DNA from: Aquimarina aggregata
Lineage (GTDB): Bacteria; Bacteroidota; Bacteroidia; Flavobacteriales; Flavobacteriaceae
DNA length: 64,000 nt
Reading direction: 5' to 3'
Assembly: GCF_001632745.1 (NCBI RefSeq)
Contig: NZ_LQRT01000002.1
Location: 868,001-932,000, forward strand
Shown: piece by piece, positions 38,168 to 47,292 of the stretch
How the letters are laid out: each line of letters begins with the position of its first letter
How positions within the stretch are numbered: position 1 is the first letter of the stretch
Made by a program: the position numbers and the translations under genes
Notes under the pieces: model-generated
The model's database searches: none
Told to the model about the DNA's origin: nothing
The model's input: the letters and a program-made list of their open reading frames with translations, nothing else

Positions 38168-39451
38168 CTATTTAGATTCTTTAAGTAAATCCGCCATTAC
38201 TTTTGTAAGTTCTTTGCGACTATACTTATCAATATTACGAACATTTGAGGTTAATTTACCTTGTTGAAACATTTTAAAATACGCTAAGATTTGTTTTTTA
38301 AGCTCTTCGTATTCATGATATTCAAAAAAATACCCTGAATTTGTTTCTGATATAAGCTTTTGGATATCAGCATTTTTTGGACCAAGCGCAACTATTGGTC
38401 TCTTTGAAACCATATATTCAAACAATTTACCCGGAATTATACATTGTGTCTCGGCACTATTAATCTCTATAAGTAATAACACTTGAGAACTTCTTTGTAT
38501 TAAAATAGCATCTTTATGTGAAACATATCCTTTTAGAGTTACAAAATCTGATAATCCTGCTTCTTTTATAGTTAACAGCACTTCATCACTTACAGCACCA
38601 ACAAGTTGTAGTTTAAACAATTCGGCAAAGGAACTATTTTCTTGTGTTAGTTCATATAACGCTTTCCATAGATTTTTAGGGTTACGTCCAGATAGTAATG
38701 AACCGATATGAGATATTGTAAAGTCTGAATCCAAAATTACTTCTGAGGTAGTTTCAATATCAAATCCATTAGTAATTACATCAATCGGTTTGCTTGTGAT
38801 CTCACGAAACTCTTTTGCTGTAGTATAACTAGTGACTACTATCTTGTCTGCTTGTTTTAAAACCTCTTTCTCTAGAAATTTATGTCGCTTAATTGATCTA
38901 TTTGTTAATTTAAGCTTATCATGATATCCAATAGTCGTCCAAGGGTCTCTAAAATCTGCAACCCATTTAACTTTAATTTGTTTTTGCAGCGCAAGACCTA
39001 TTAAGTGTACACTATGAGGGGGGCCTGTTGTTATAACTGTAGTAATATCGTGTTCTAAAATGATATTTTTCAGATAGCTTACGGAAGGTTTTACCCAGAA
39101 TTTTCGGGCATCAGGAATAAAAAAGTTTCCACGAATATATAGTAATATTCTTTGGATAAATGACTGTTTCTTCTTAGCTGTTATAATACCCTTACTAATC
39201 ATTTTAGCTTCTTTTTTTGAAAAAAATTCTGCAAAACGGTAAGGCTCAAATATTTTGTGTTTAACTATTGTAATATCTTTAGGAATATCGGTCAACAAAG
39301 AATCATCATTCAAAGGATATGTTGGATTCTCAGGTACATATACAATTGGTTCTATATCAAATTCTCTAAAGTACTTAACAAATTTAAGCCAGCGTTGAAC
39401 TCCTGGGCCTCCTGCCGGTGGCCAATAATATGTAATAATTAAAACCTTCAA
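38168..39451 (-). CDS. Glycosyltransferase family 4
   Basis: A 427-residue GT-B glycosyltransferase. The N-terminal half begins with VLIITYYWPPAGGPGVQRW, a hallmark of GT4 members of this group (the PPxGGxGVxR motif), and includes the acceptor-side GPPHSVHL. The C-terminal half has a donor-site pattern with IIPGKLFEYMVSKRPIVALG, containing the conserved Glu. It probably adds a sugar to a lipid-linked precursor in the cytoplasm. Donor unknown. Confidence 0.88.
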   Translation of the reverse strand: MKVLIITYYWPPAGGPGVQRWLKFVKYFREFDIEPIVYVPENPTYPLNDDSLLTDIPKDITIVKHKIFEPYRFAEFFSKKEAKMISKGIITAKKKQSFIQRILLYIRGNFFIPDARKFWVKPSVSYLKNIILEHDITTVITTGPPHSVHLIGLALQKQIKVKWVADFRDPWTTIGYHDKLKLTNRSIKRHKFLEKEVLKQADKIVVTSYTTAKEFREITSKPIDVITNGFDIETTSEVILDSDFTISHIGSLLSGRNPKNLWKALYELTQENSSFAELFKLQLVGAVSDEVLLTIKEAGLSDFVTLKGYVSHKDAILIQRSSQVLLLIEINSAETQCIIPGKLFEYMVSKRPIVALGPKNADIQKLISETNSGYFFEYHEYEELKKQILAYFKMFQQGKLTSNVRNIDKYSRKELTKVMADLLKESK

Positions 39452-39460
39452 ACTATCATC

Positions 39461-41902
39461 TTACTTATCAACTTGTGATAAAGATAATAAACTACCTGTC
39501 TTTTTGTACTGAAAAAACAAGGCTCCTATAATAAGTATGAGAAGAATAATAGAACTTGTAAGAGTAATGGCGCTTCCTGTTTGTACTACTTTAGGTTCAA
39601 ACTTAAACTCTATGTTATGTTTCCCTGCAGGTACTTTTAATCCTCTAAGCATATAATTTACAGGATATATAGTTTGTATTTCCCCATCTATATAAGCATT
39701 CCACCCATCCTTATAATAAGTTTCAGAAAAAACAAGAAAACCAGGATTAGCAGCATACACATTATATGCTAAATGGTCTGGTAAAGTTTTAGAGATAGCA
39801 GCCGTGGATACACTATCTTTTACCAGTTTATAACCTTCTAGATCTTTTTGGAAATCTTTTCGAATAACAGCAGTTTTTTTGGTATCAATAGTATTAAGTG
39901 ACTCAAATTCTTCTTTATATCCATTTACAAATTGTAATTTTTCTACGAACCAAGCTGCTCCATTTGCCGAAGGGTTTTGCTGCACTTCTAACTTTCGATC
40001 TTTGTTTTGTTGAATCACATACTTTACATTAAGCATATTGATTACTTCCAAATTACCTTTTGCAATATGGCCAAAGTATAAATCTTCCATTTTTCTTGGT
40101 CTTACTGCAGTATATCCATTTATAGAATTAAAGAAATAATTCGTATGTGAATTATTAAAACCTCGAGCTTGATCTAAAACCCTATAATATGATTTATCTT
40201 TTAATATTTCTTTATCAACAGCTGTCGCTTGAAAATAATTTTTATATTCTCTTTTTGAGATAAAACCTTCATCATTAACACTTCGTTTATCTACCGCAAC
40301 TAAGTCTATTAAAATTAGTAACCCAATTCCTATCAATGCTATATTTTCAGAAACCTTTTTCTTTAATGTAAACCATAGCACTCCTCCAATTAAAATAATA
40401 AATAGTAGAGACCTTAAACTATCACTTTTCATAATAGTTATTCGATCTTCTTTTATCGCATCAAAAATGGCAGGTTGCTCTATTGCTAATTGCAATTCTG
40501 AAGGAGATTTAAAAGAAAATAAACTTCCTCCAAAAAGCCAAAAAATCAAACACAATCCTCCAAAAGTACCAATGGCAATTAAAAACTTCTTCTTTCGTTC
40601 TTCAAATGAAATTTTATCATTAAAAAAACTATGAATACCAAGAACTGCAGCAATAGGAATCAATAATTCTAAAATAACCTGAATACTTGAAACTGCTCTA
40701 AATTTATTATAAAGAGGGACATAATCTATAAAAAAGCGTGTTAGAAACTCTAAGTTTTTACCCCAACTTAATGTTAGAGATAAAATCATTCCTGCCAAAA
40801 GCCACCACCTAAGTCTTCCTTTAATCAATAGCAATCCTAATAATGCTAAAAATACTACTGTAATCCCTAAGTAAGGAGGTGCTTCTACAAAAGGTTGTGC
40901 TCCCCAATATAAAAAAGTATTACTCGCATAATACTCAGTTTGTTTTACTGAATGACCCAATGCCAGTATTTCTTGGTAAAATTTAGAATCGGTACCTAAA
41001 TCCGATGCGCGACCAAGTCCCATTAATTTAGGAACAAAAAGATTAAGTGATTCTAATTTTCCATAGCTATATTGAGTTATATACTCATAATCTAAGCCAT
41101 TTTTCTCAGACGAAGTTGCGCCTTCATCAGCTAATAAGTTCTTACCACGTATACTAGTGTCTACATATTCTGAAGTTGACAATAATGTAGTTGCGTTAGT
41201 AGCTAACCCAAAAGCCACGGCAACAACTAATATACCAACAGATTTAAAGAAATGCGGAATTTCTTTTTTCTTGAAAGCATCAATAAAATAGACTATTCCC
41301 ATCACTAATGTTAATAATCCAAGATAATATGTCATTTGATAATGATTGGCTTGTATCTCTAGCCCCATGGCTATAGCGGTTAACAAAAAGCCTACTATAT
41401 ATCGTTTTTGAAATACTAATAAAATACCTGAAAGCACCAATGGGAAATATGCTATAGCATGTGCCTTAGAATTATGCCCTACTCCTATGATAATAATTAA
41501 ATAGGCTGAAAACCCAAAAGCTAATGCTCCTAAAATTGCTATTTTCCAAGGAACACGCATAACAAGCATTAAAATATAAAAACAAGTTAGGTATAAAAAT
41601 AAATAATCTGCAGGTCTTGGTAGAAAACGGATCAAGCGGTCTAATTTATCCATATAATCATGTGGAAATCGAGCTCCTATTTGATATGTTGGCATACCAC
41701 CAAATGCAGAATTATTCCAGTATGTCTCTTCTCCCGTAGATGCCCTATGATCTTTTTGTTGTTTTGCCATACCTTCATACAGCTTAATATCATTTTGGTA
41801 CAACATCTTACCACTAAGCACAGGAGTGAAATAGGCCAACGAGGCAATAATAAAACCTAAAATAACAAGAATGTGTGGTACTATTCTTTTGATGTGAGAC
41901 AT
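39461..41902 (-). CDS. YfhO-family membrane protein
   Basis: An 813-residue membrane protein with about 12 or more helices and a C-terminal extracytoplasmic beta-rich domain (FSETYYKDGWNAYIDG, then NYMLRGLKVPAGKHNIEFKF) that is typical of the YfhO/GT-C-like family. These proteins in other bacteria glycosylate teichoic acids or other surface polymers. It is 9 bases upstream of the glycosyltransferase and probably in one operon with it and the flippase. Confidence 0.85.
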   Translation of the reverse strand: MSHIKRIVPHILVILGFIIASLAYFTPVLSGKMLYQNDIKLYEGMAKQQKDHRASTGEETYWNNSAFGGMPTYQIGARFPHDYMDKLDRLIRFLPRPADYLFLYLTCFYILMLVMRVPWKIAILGALAFGFSAYLIIIIGVGHNSKAHAIAYFPLVLSGILLVFQKRYIVGFLLTAIAMGLEIQANHYQMTYYLGLLTLVMGIVYFIDAFKKKEIPHFFKSVGILVVAVAFGLATNATTLLSTSEYVDTSIRGKNLLADEGATSSEKNGLDYEYITQYSYGKLESLNLFVPKLMGLGRASDLGTDSKFYQEILALGHSVKQTEYYASNTFLYWGAQPFVEAPPYLGITVVFLALLGLLLIKGRLRWWLLAGMILSLTLSWGKNLEFLTRFFIDYVPLYNKFRAVSSIQVILELLIPIAAVLGIHSFFNDKISFEERKKKFLIAIGTFGGLCLIFWLFGGSLFSFKSPSELQLAIEQPAIFDAIKEDRITIMKSDSLRSLLFIILIGGVLWFTLKKKVSENIALIGIGLLILIDLVAVDKRSVNDEGFISKREYKNYFQATAVDKEILKDKSYYRVLDQARGFNNSHTNYFFNSINGYTAVRPRKMEDLYFGHIAKGNLEVINMLNVKYVIQQNKDRKLEVQQNPSANGAAWFVEKLQFVNGYKEEFESLNTIDTKKTAVIRKDFQKDLEGYKLVKDSVSTAAISKTLPDHLAYNVYAANPGFLVFSETYYKDGWNAYIDGEIQTIYPVNYMLRGLKVPAGKHNIEFKFEPKVVQTGSAITLTSSIILLILIIGALFFQYKKTGSLLSLSQVDK

Positions 41903-41935
41903 GATTTGTGCAAGTTTACGTATTGAAGCGCCAAA

Positions 41936-42220
41936 TTAATCAATTTCTTCAAAATCGATATATTCTCCTACATCTTTATTAGAAGAATTTTGTTTTGGTT
42001 TCTTATCAATTGTAACTTCGCCATCTGTAGATTGACGTGGTGGTGTTTGCTGGTTAAATTGCTGTTGAAATTTCTCTCCAGCTTTCTTTGTTACATATCT
42101 AAGCAATACAGGACCAAATAAACGCGTTAGTACTTTTAGTCCATAATATATAAGAACAAGAATGAAAATTACCTTTAACACCCCTGTCACAGAAGCTTCT
42201 TGCATATTAATTTTTTTCAA
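41936..42220 (-). CDS. DUF4834-like small membrane protein
   Basis: A 94-residue protein with one transmembrane helix (about residues 14-31) followed by a polar tail with FGPVLLRYVTKKAGEKFQQQ and an acidic end (IDFEEID), the arrangement of DUF4834 proteins of Bacteroidota. It precedes the YfhO-like gene on the same strand. An alternative start five codons downstream is possible. Function unknown. Confidence 0.65.
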   Translation of the reverse strand: MKKINMQEASVTGVLKVIFILVLIYYGLKVLTRLFGPVLLRYVTKKAGEKFQQQFNQQTPPRQSTDGEVTIDKKPKQNSSNKDVGEYIDFEEID

Positions 42221-42280
42221 AAATAAGGAACTCTATATACAATTACCCCCATTCAATCCTAAAAAAATGATAAAATCTGC

Positions 42281-42299
42281 TATATTTGAACCAAATATA
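42281..42299. promoter_or_regulatory. Back-to-back -7 promoter boxes
   Basis: TATATTTG (42281-42288, + strand) and CAAATATA (42292-42299, the same box on the - strand) lie 3 bases apart between divergent genes. Each would serve one gene, and the two promoters would overlap and compete. Confidence 0.45.
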
Positions 42300-42305
42300 T
42301 CGAAT

Positions 42306-43976
42306 ATGAGCCCTAAATCTATTCTGCTGTTAGTCTCCTTTTTTTTATTGGGAGTATTGGCTAACGCACAATATACCGAAAAAATTAATTCAAATAGACC
42401 TGGTACTTCACAAGGGGCTTTTTCGGTTGGTAATAATGTTTTACAATTAGAAGGTGGCTTTGGCTTTGGGAAAGAAAAGCACAAAATTTTAGACACCAAA
42501 ACTAATGTTTTTAACTTCGACTACTCTGTACGCTATGGCCTTCTTATAGAGCAACTTGAAATCAGGTTAAATGGTCGATATAGAGCCGATGGGGTAACGC
42601 AAACTATTGGAGCTAATCAACAAAAAATAAATAGAAGTAATTTTGAGATTAATACAATTGGTGCTAAATATCTCATTTACGACCCTTATAAAAGACCTAA
42701 AGAAAATGATTCTCTTAATTACGAGAAACTAAAAAGTTGGAAAGAACACTATAAATTTAGATGGAAAACTTTAATTCCTGCTGTATCTGCGTATGCGGGA
42801 GTAAATTTTATAGCATCTGATAATCCCTTTACTTTCCCAGGTGACGCCTCAATAAGTCCTAAATTTGTAATTGCTGCACAAAATAACTGGACTACAAATT
42901 ATGGTGGAGATTGGGCTTTTGTCACCAATCTTATTGTAGATAAAGTCACAACCGACAACCCTGCTTTTGGCCTTATATTAACCGCTACGCATACTATAAA
43001 TGAGACTTGGGCCGGTTTTATAGAATATGAAGTTCAAAAGAGTGATTTTTATAGTGATAATATCATGAGACTTGGTGGTGCCTATTTATTTGACCAAGAT
43101 TTACAATTCGATGCTAATATTGCATTTAATTTTAAAGATACTCCTTCTATTTTCACCTGTAGCTTTGGAGCATCTTATCGATTTGATTGGCACAAGAAAG
43201 ATGAAATTATTGAACAACCAGGCCTTGAAGGTGGTGTAAAAGATAAGGAAGAGGATGAAGAAGAACTAGAAGGTGAAGAAGGTCTTGAAGGAGAGCTTGA
43301 AGAAGGAGAAGAAGAAAATGATAGTATTAAACCTAGAAAAACATCATTTATCAATGATTTCGAAGATGATAGTTTTAGAGATGAAATGGAACAAGATCTT
43401 GATCAAAGACGAACAGACGAACGATTAGAACGTGAGCGTATCGAGCAAGAAAAAGTTGACAAAAAACAAGGTAAAAAATTCAAAAAAGAAGAAGCGAGAC
43501 GTCTGAAACGTGAAGCTAAAGAAGCTAGAGCTGCTGAAAAAGCGGCACTAAAAGCCGAAAAAGAAAAGGCTAAAATGATTGAAGATATAGATGCCGAACT
43601 TGACAAAATGGAAGAAGACAAAGGTGTTGACCAAGAACTTGAAGATTTAGACAAACAACTCAAGGAGCTTGAAAAAATGGAAAATGACCTAAATGCCGAA
43701 GAACAAAAAGAGAAAGAAGTTGAGAAAAAAGAAGTAGAAAAAGCTGAGGAAGTCGATGTAGATGCCGAGTATGATAAGTATCAAAAAGAACAGGAAAAGA
43801 AAAAGAAAGACGAAGAAAAACGAAGAAAGAAAGAGGATAAAAAACGTTTAAAAGAAGAGAAGAAACGAAAGAAAGAAGAAAGTAAACGTAAAGCTCAAGG
43901 CAAAAAAGACAAAAAGAAAGAGCAAGAAAGTGACGATAGTGAAATAGAGAAAGAATTAGAAAAATTCGACATATAA
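42306..43976 (+). CDS. Outer-membrane channel-like protein with charged coiled-coil tail
   Basis: A 556-residue protein. The start at 42306 (MSPKSILLLVSFFLLG) gives a proper signal peptide ending ANAQY and lies after the -7 box; an upstream ATG at 42267 precedes the promoter. Residues ~20-300 look like the phenol-degradation MetA-type outer-membrane channel family (NSNRPGTSQGAFSVGNNVLQ and repeated strands ending SFGASYRFDW). The last ~240 residues are Lys/Glu-rich and predict long charged helices or coiled coil. The tail is unusual for a barrel and may reach into the periplasm to contact peptidoglycan or other proteins. Confidence 0.72.
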   Translation: MSPKSILLLVSFFLLGVLANAQYTEKINSNRPGTSQGAFSVGNNVLQLEGGFGFGKEKHKILDTKTNVFNFDYSVRYGLLIEQLEIRLNGRYRADGVTQTIGANQQKINRSNFEINTIGAKYLIYDPYKRPKENDSLNYEKLKSWKEHYKFRWKTLIPAVSAYAGVNFIASDNPFTFPGDASISPKFVIAAQNNWTTNYGGDWAFVTNLIVDKVTTDNPAFGLILTATHTINETWAGFIEYEVQKSDFYSDNIMRLGGAYLFDQDLQFDANIAFNFKDTPSIFTCSFGASYRFDWHKKDEIIEQPGLEGGVKDKEEDEEELEGEEGLEGELEEGEEENDSIKPRKTSFINDFEDDSFRDEMEQDLDQRRTDERLERERIEQEKVDKKQGKKFKKEEARRLKREAKEARAAEKAALKAEKEKAKMIEDIDAELDKMEEDKGVDQELEDLDKQLKELEKMENDLNAEEQKEKEVEKKEVEKAEEVDVDAEYDKYQKEQEKKKKDEEKRRKKEDKKRLKEEKKRKKEESKRKAQGKKDKKKEQESDDSEIEKELEKFDI

Positions 43977-44085
43977 TTATTTTGATAAGGTGTAAATTAG
44001 AAATTTCAGAAATATTTATATCAAAAACTCGATCATAGTTAACAAAATGATCTGTGTCCATTCTTAATATTTAATAAAAGGGTTA

Positions 44086-44093
44086 TATATTTG
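44086..44093 (+). promoter_or_regulatory. -7 promoter element
   Basis: TATATTTG is an exact match to TAnnTTTG, 21 bases before the start at 44114. No perfect TTG was found at the -33 position. Confidence 0.5.
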
Positions 44094-44113
44094 CTATGAA
44101 TTAGAGATGATAT

Positions 44114-45232
44114 ATGATTACGATTAAAGAAATTACATCTAAAGGAGATTTAACCACGTTTGTTAAGTTTCCTTTTGAATTATATAAAAATTCCCCATAT
44201 TATGTTCCATCCATCATTAAAGAAGAGGTGGATGTAATGAATCCTAAAAAAAACCCTGTCTTTAGAAATGCAGAAGCAAGGTATTTTTTAGCCTATAAAG
44301 ACAATAATATTGTTGGTCGTATTGCTGCTATTATCAATTGGATAGAGGTAAAAGAACAAAAGAAATCTAAAATACGTTTTGGATGGTTTGATGTAATTGA
44401 CGATATCGAAGTCACCAAAGCACTCTTAAGTAAAGTTTCTGAATACGGAGCCCAGCATAATTTAGAATATATGGAAGGGCCTGTTGGGTTTTCCAACATG
44501 GATAAAGCTGGGATTCTAATTAAAGGATTTGATGAGCTTAATACAATGATCACTTGGTATAATTTTCCTTACTATGCCGAACATATGGAGCAACTTAATT
44601 TTGAACCTGCCGCTACTTGGGTAGAGTATAAAATTAAGATTCCTAAACAGACTAAAGAAAAAGTTATTAAATTTTCAAGAGTAATTAAGGAACGTTATCA
44701 ACTTAAACTTCTAAAATTTAAGAAAAGTAAAGAGATTCTTAAGTATGCCGACGATATGTTTGATTTACTTAATAAAACATATAGTAGTTTACAAACTTTT
44801 GTTCCGATACAACAGTATCAAATAGACATGTATAAGAAGAAATACCTACCCTATTTGAATCCTGAATATATTACCTGTATCGTTGACAAAAACGATAAGC
44901 TTATTGCTTTTTCTATTGTAATGCCTTCATTTTCTAAGGCTCTGAAAAAAATGAACGGAAAAGTATATCCACTTAGATTTTTACACATCTTAAAAGCACA
45001 ACGCAGAAATGATACTGCTGCTTTTTATCTTATCGGGATTGATCCTGAGTACCAAAACAAAGGTGTTACCGCTCTTATTTTCAAGGAAATGAACGAAGCT
45101 TTTCTTCGAAATGGAATTGAAATGGTAGAAACAAATCCAGAATTAGAAGAAAACAAGGCTATTCAGGCACTTTGGAGCGATTATGAACACGAACAACATA
45201 AGATAAGAAGAACTTTTAGAAAAAGCTTATAA
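44114..45232 (+). CDS. GNAT-like acetyltransferase, conserved in Bacteroidota
   Basis: A 372-residue soluble protein. The N-terminal ~110 residues (YFLAYKDNNIVGRIAAIINW) and the C-terminal part (FYLIGIDPEYQNKGVTALIF, with the Q/RxxGxxA/G-like acetyl-CoA loop) are both GNAT-like, so the protein probably contains two GNAT-type halves. The substrate is unknown. No neighbour on the same strand suggests a pathway. Confidence 0.7.
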   Translation: MITIKEITSKGDLTTFVKFPFELYKNSPYYVPSIIKEEVDVMNPKKNPVFRNAEARYFLAYKDNNIVGRIAAIINWIEVKEQKKSKIRFGWFDVIDDIEVTKALLSKVSEYGAQHNLEYMEGPVGFSNMDKAGILIKGFDELNTMITWYNFPYYAEHMEQLNFEPAATWVEYKIKIPKQTKEKVIKFSRVIKERYQLKLLKFKKSKEILKYADDMFDLLNKTYSSLQTFVPIQQYQIDMYKKKYLPYLNPEYITCIVDKNDKLIAFSIVMPSFSKALKKMNGKVYPLRFLHILKAQRRNDTAAFYLIGIDPEYQNKGVTALIFKEMNEAFLRNGIEMVETNPELEENKAIQALWSDYEHEQHKIRRTFRKSL

Positions 45233-45465
45233 TCTTTAAATTCGAACTACTCTCAACAATTATTTTTACTTCAAAAACAAACTAGCTTAAATTCTATTGG
45301 AATAGTTGAACGCTATTTTTTTGTTATAAGTTTATCAGTATACACATATTATATAACTTATATTTAACAAAGTGCATTTAGATATGTTAGTATATTTAAA
45401 AAGTAATTATTGAGATTTAAATACCAAGAGTCTCGTAAAAGCAATAAATCTTAAAACCCATTCCA
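45233..45465. other. Intergenic leader of the orphan peptide gene
   Basis: A 233-base AT-rich stretch before the six-cysteine peptide gene. It has no copy of the 15-bp motif found at 61-63 kb and no clear TAnnTTTG box. Confidence 0.4.
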
Positions 45466-45684
45466 ATGTTAAAAGAAATTTTAAAATTACAAGGAGTTCA
45501 AAAACTAGCAAAACGGCAACAAAAGAATATCCATGGAGGTGATGCAACATTTCCAGATAATGGATCACAAGGTCCTGTTTGCTTCGTTGGACCATTTAAA
45601 TTAGATTGTTCAACAAATGCAGATGGACGATGTACATGTATCAATGGAAAATGTGTAAAAGGTCCTAGCACACATTGCAGATAG
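45466..45684 (+). CDS. Six-cysteine double-glycine-leader peptide
   Basis: A 72-residue precursor. Residues 1-25 form a leader (LKLQGVQKLAKRQQKNIHGG) that ends in Gly-Gly, like those of bacteriocin-type natural product precursors in flavobacteria. The mature part would be about 47 residues with six Cys (39, 48, 56, 58, 63, 71), enough for three disulfides, like a small defensin or knottin. It has no modification or export gene beside it and must use an exporter elsewhere, possibly the one at 57.4 kb. Function unknown; antibacterial activity is a guess. Confidence 0.72.
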   Translation: MLKEILKLQGVQKLAKRQQKNIHGGDATFPDNGSQGPVCFVGPFKLDCSTNADGRCTCINGKCVKGPSTHCR

Positions 45685-45700
45685 AAAATGACCCAATAAA

Positions 45701-45732
45701 AAAAACCGCTAAAATGTTTTTTAGCGGTTTTT
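45701..45732. terminator. Bidirectional terminator
   Basis: A 14-bp perfect stem (AAAAACCGCTAAAA at 45701-45714, complement at 45719-45732) with flanking A and T runs, between the peptide gene and the convergent PLP-enzyme gene. Confidence 0.9.
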
Positions 45733-45758
45733 TTTATATATGATTTCACCTAATATCT

Positions 45759-47018
45759 TTATTCCCCCATCGCAGCAGCAACAGATGCAGACATACGTTT
45801 GTACGTTCCGTTTTCTAATCGTTCACGAATCGCAGAAAAAGCAACAAGTGTTTCTTCAATATCTTCCATAGTATGTGAGGCCGTAGGGATTAGTCTTAAT
45901 AAGATTAATCCTTTAGGAATAACAGGATATACTACTATAGAACAAAAAATTCTATGATTCTCTCTCAAATCTTTAACCAACGCCATTGCTTCAGGAATAC
46001 TTCCTTTTAAATAAACAGGTGTAACACAACTTTGTGTAGTTCCTAAATCAAAACCACGGTCTCTTAATCCATTCTGCAATGCATTAACATTTTCCCATAG
46101 TTTTGCTTTTAACTCAGGCATAGTTCTTAACATATCTAAACGTTTAAGAGCACCTACCACAAGTTGCATTTGCAATGATTTTGCAAACATTTGCGAACGC
46201 AAATTATATTTTAAATAATCTATAATTTCTTGATCTGCTGCTATAAAAGCTCCTGTACTTGCCATAGATTTTGCAAAAGTTGCAAAATATACATCTATGT
46301 CATCTTGAACCCCTTGCTCCTCTCCTGTTCCTGCTCCTGTAGCTCCTAATGTTCCAAAACCATGAGCATCATCTACAAATAATCTAAAATTATATTTTTC
46401 TTTTAAAGCAACTATTTCTTTTAACCTACCTTGCTCTCCACGCATACCGAAAACACCTTCAGAAATTAACAAAATTCCTCCTCCAGTTTTTTCGGCCATT
46501 TTAGTGGCTCTCATCAAGTTTTTATCTATACTCTCAATATCATTATGTCGATAGGTATATCGTTGCCCTTGATGTAATCTAACTCCATCAATAATACATG
46601 CATGAGCATCTACATCATATACAATAATATCGTCTTTGCTAACCAAGGCATCTATTGTTGACACCATACCTTGGTACCCAAAATTTAATAAGTAAGAAGC
46701 TTCTTTATTTACAAATTCGGCAAGTTCATCCTGTAATTGTTCATGAAGATCGGTATGACCACTCATCATTCTTGCTCCCATAGGATATGCAGAACCGTAA
46801 GCAGCTGCAGCTTCTGCATCTACTTTGCGTACTTCTTCTTTATTAGCTAATCCCAAATAGTCATTGATACTCCAGGTAATAACTTCTCTCCCTTGAAACC
46901 TCATTCTATTTGATATTGGACCTTCTAACTTAGGAAAAACAAAATATCCTTCAGCTCTATCTGCCCACTTTCCTAATGGCCCTTTGTCTTTGTAAATTTT
47001 ATCAAATAAATCTCTCAT
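45759..47018 (-). CDS. Alpha-oxoamine synthase-like PLP enzyme, candidate cysteate acyltransferase
   Basis: A 419-residue PLP enzyme of the alpha-oxoamine synthase group (serine palmitoyltransferase/KBL-like). It shows NDYLGLANKEEV near the start, the DDAHGFGTLG motif for the PLP-ring Asp, and the PLP Lys in FATFAKSMASTGAF. These enzymes condense an amino acid with an acyl thioester. Next to it (274 bases upstream, same strand) lies a cystathionine-beta-synthase-like enzyme. That pairing fits the sulfonolipid (capnine) route, in which cysteate is made and then acylated. The alternative is a serine palmitoyltransferase for sphingolipids. Substrate assignment is inferred. Confidence 0.72.
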   Translation of the reverse strand: MRDLFDKIYKDKGPLGKWADRAEGYFVFPKLEGPISNRMRFQGREVITWSINDYLGLANKEEVRKVDAEAAAAYGSAYPMGARMMSGHTDLHEQLQDELAEFVNKEASYLLNFGYQGMVSTIDALVSKDDIIVYDVDAHACIIDGVRLHQGQRYTYRHNDIESIDKNLMRATKMAEKTGGGILLISEGVFGMRGEQGRLKEIVALKEKYNFRLFVDDAHGFGTLGATGAGTGEEQGVQDDIDVYFATFAKSMASTGAFIAADQEIIDYLKYNLRSQMFAKSLQMQLVVGALKRLDMLRTMPELKAKLWENVNALQNGLRDRGFDLGTTQSCVTPVYLKGSIPEAMALVKDLRENHRIFCSIVVYPVIPKGLILLRLIPTASHTMEDIEETLVAFSAIRERLENGTYKRMSASVAAAMGE

Positions 47019-47241
47019 TTATCAAAAAATTGTTTCTTATAAGTTTGCGAAAATACGGAAAATTGATTTGATGGCATAATTATATTGAAATTCACTTTTA
47101 CAAAGTTTAATTTTAACAAATCACAATTTTGCAAAAGTATTCTACAGTAATTATTTTATTGATTTCCTGTAATTTAGTAAATATAATTGACTCCAACAAT
47201 TGGGGAAATAGCACATTACGATGATCAAACAACTATAAAAA

Positions 47242-47267
47242 AAGCATCCCAAAGAATTGGGATGCTT
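47242..47267 (-). terminator. Terminator after cysteine-synthase-like gene
   Basis: An 11-bp stem (AAGCATCCCAA at 47242-47252, complement at 47257-47267); on the minus strand it is followed by a run of T. The downstream PLP enzyme therefore has its own promoter. Confidence 0.88.
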
Positions 47268-47292
47268 ATAAATCTTATATTTTAAAGAAGTT

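Noticed and set aside
42162..42305. A longer N-terminus for the outer-membrane channel protein
   Set aside because: It would overlap the divergent small-protein gene and lie upstream of the -7 box; the start at 42306 gives a proper signal peptide.
43403..44061. Antisense ORFs opposite the Lys/Glu-rich tail
   Set aside because: They are the strand shadows of low-complexity codons (Ser/Leu/Phe-rich products) with no start context or domain.
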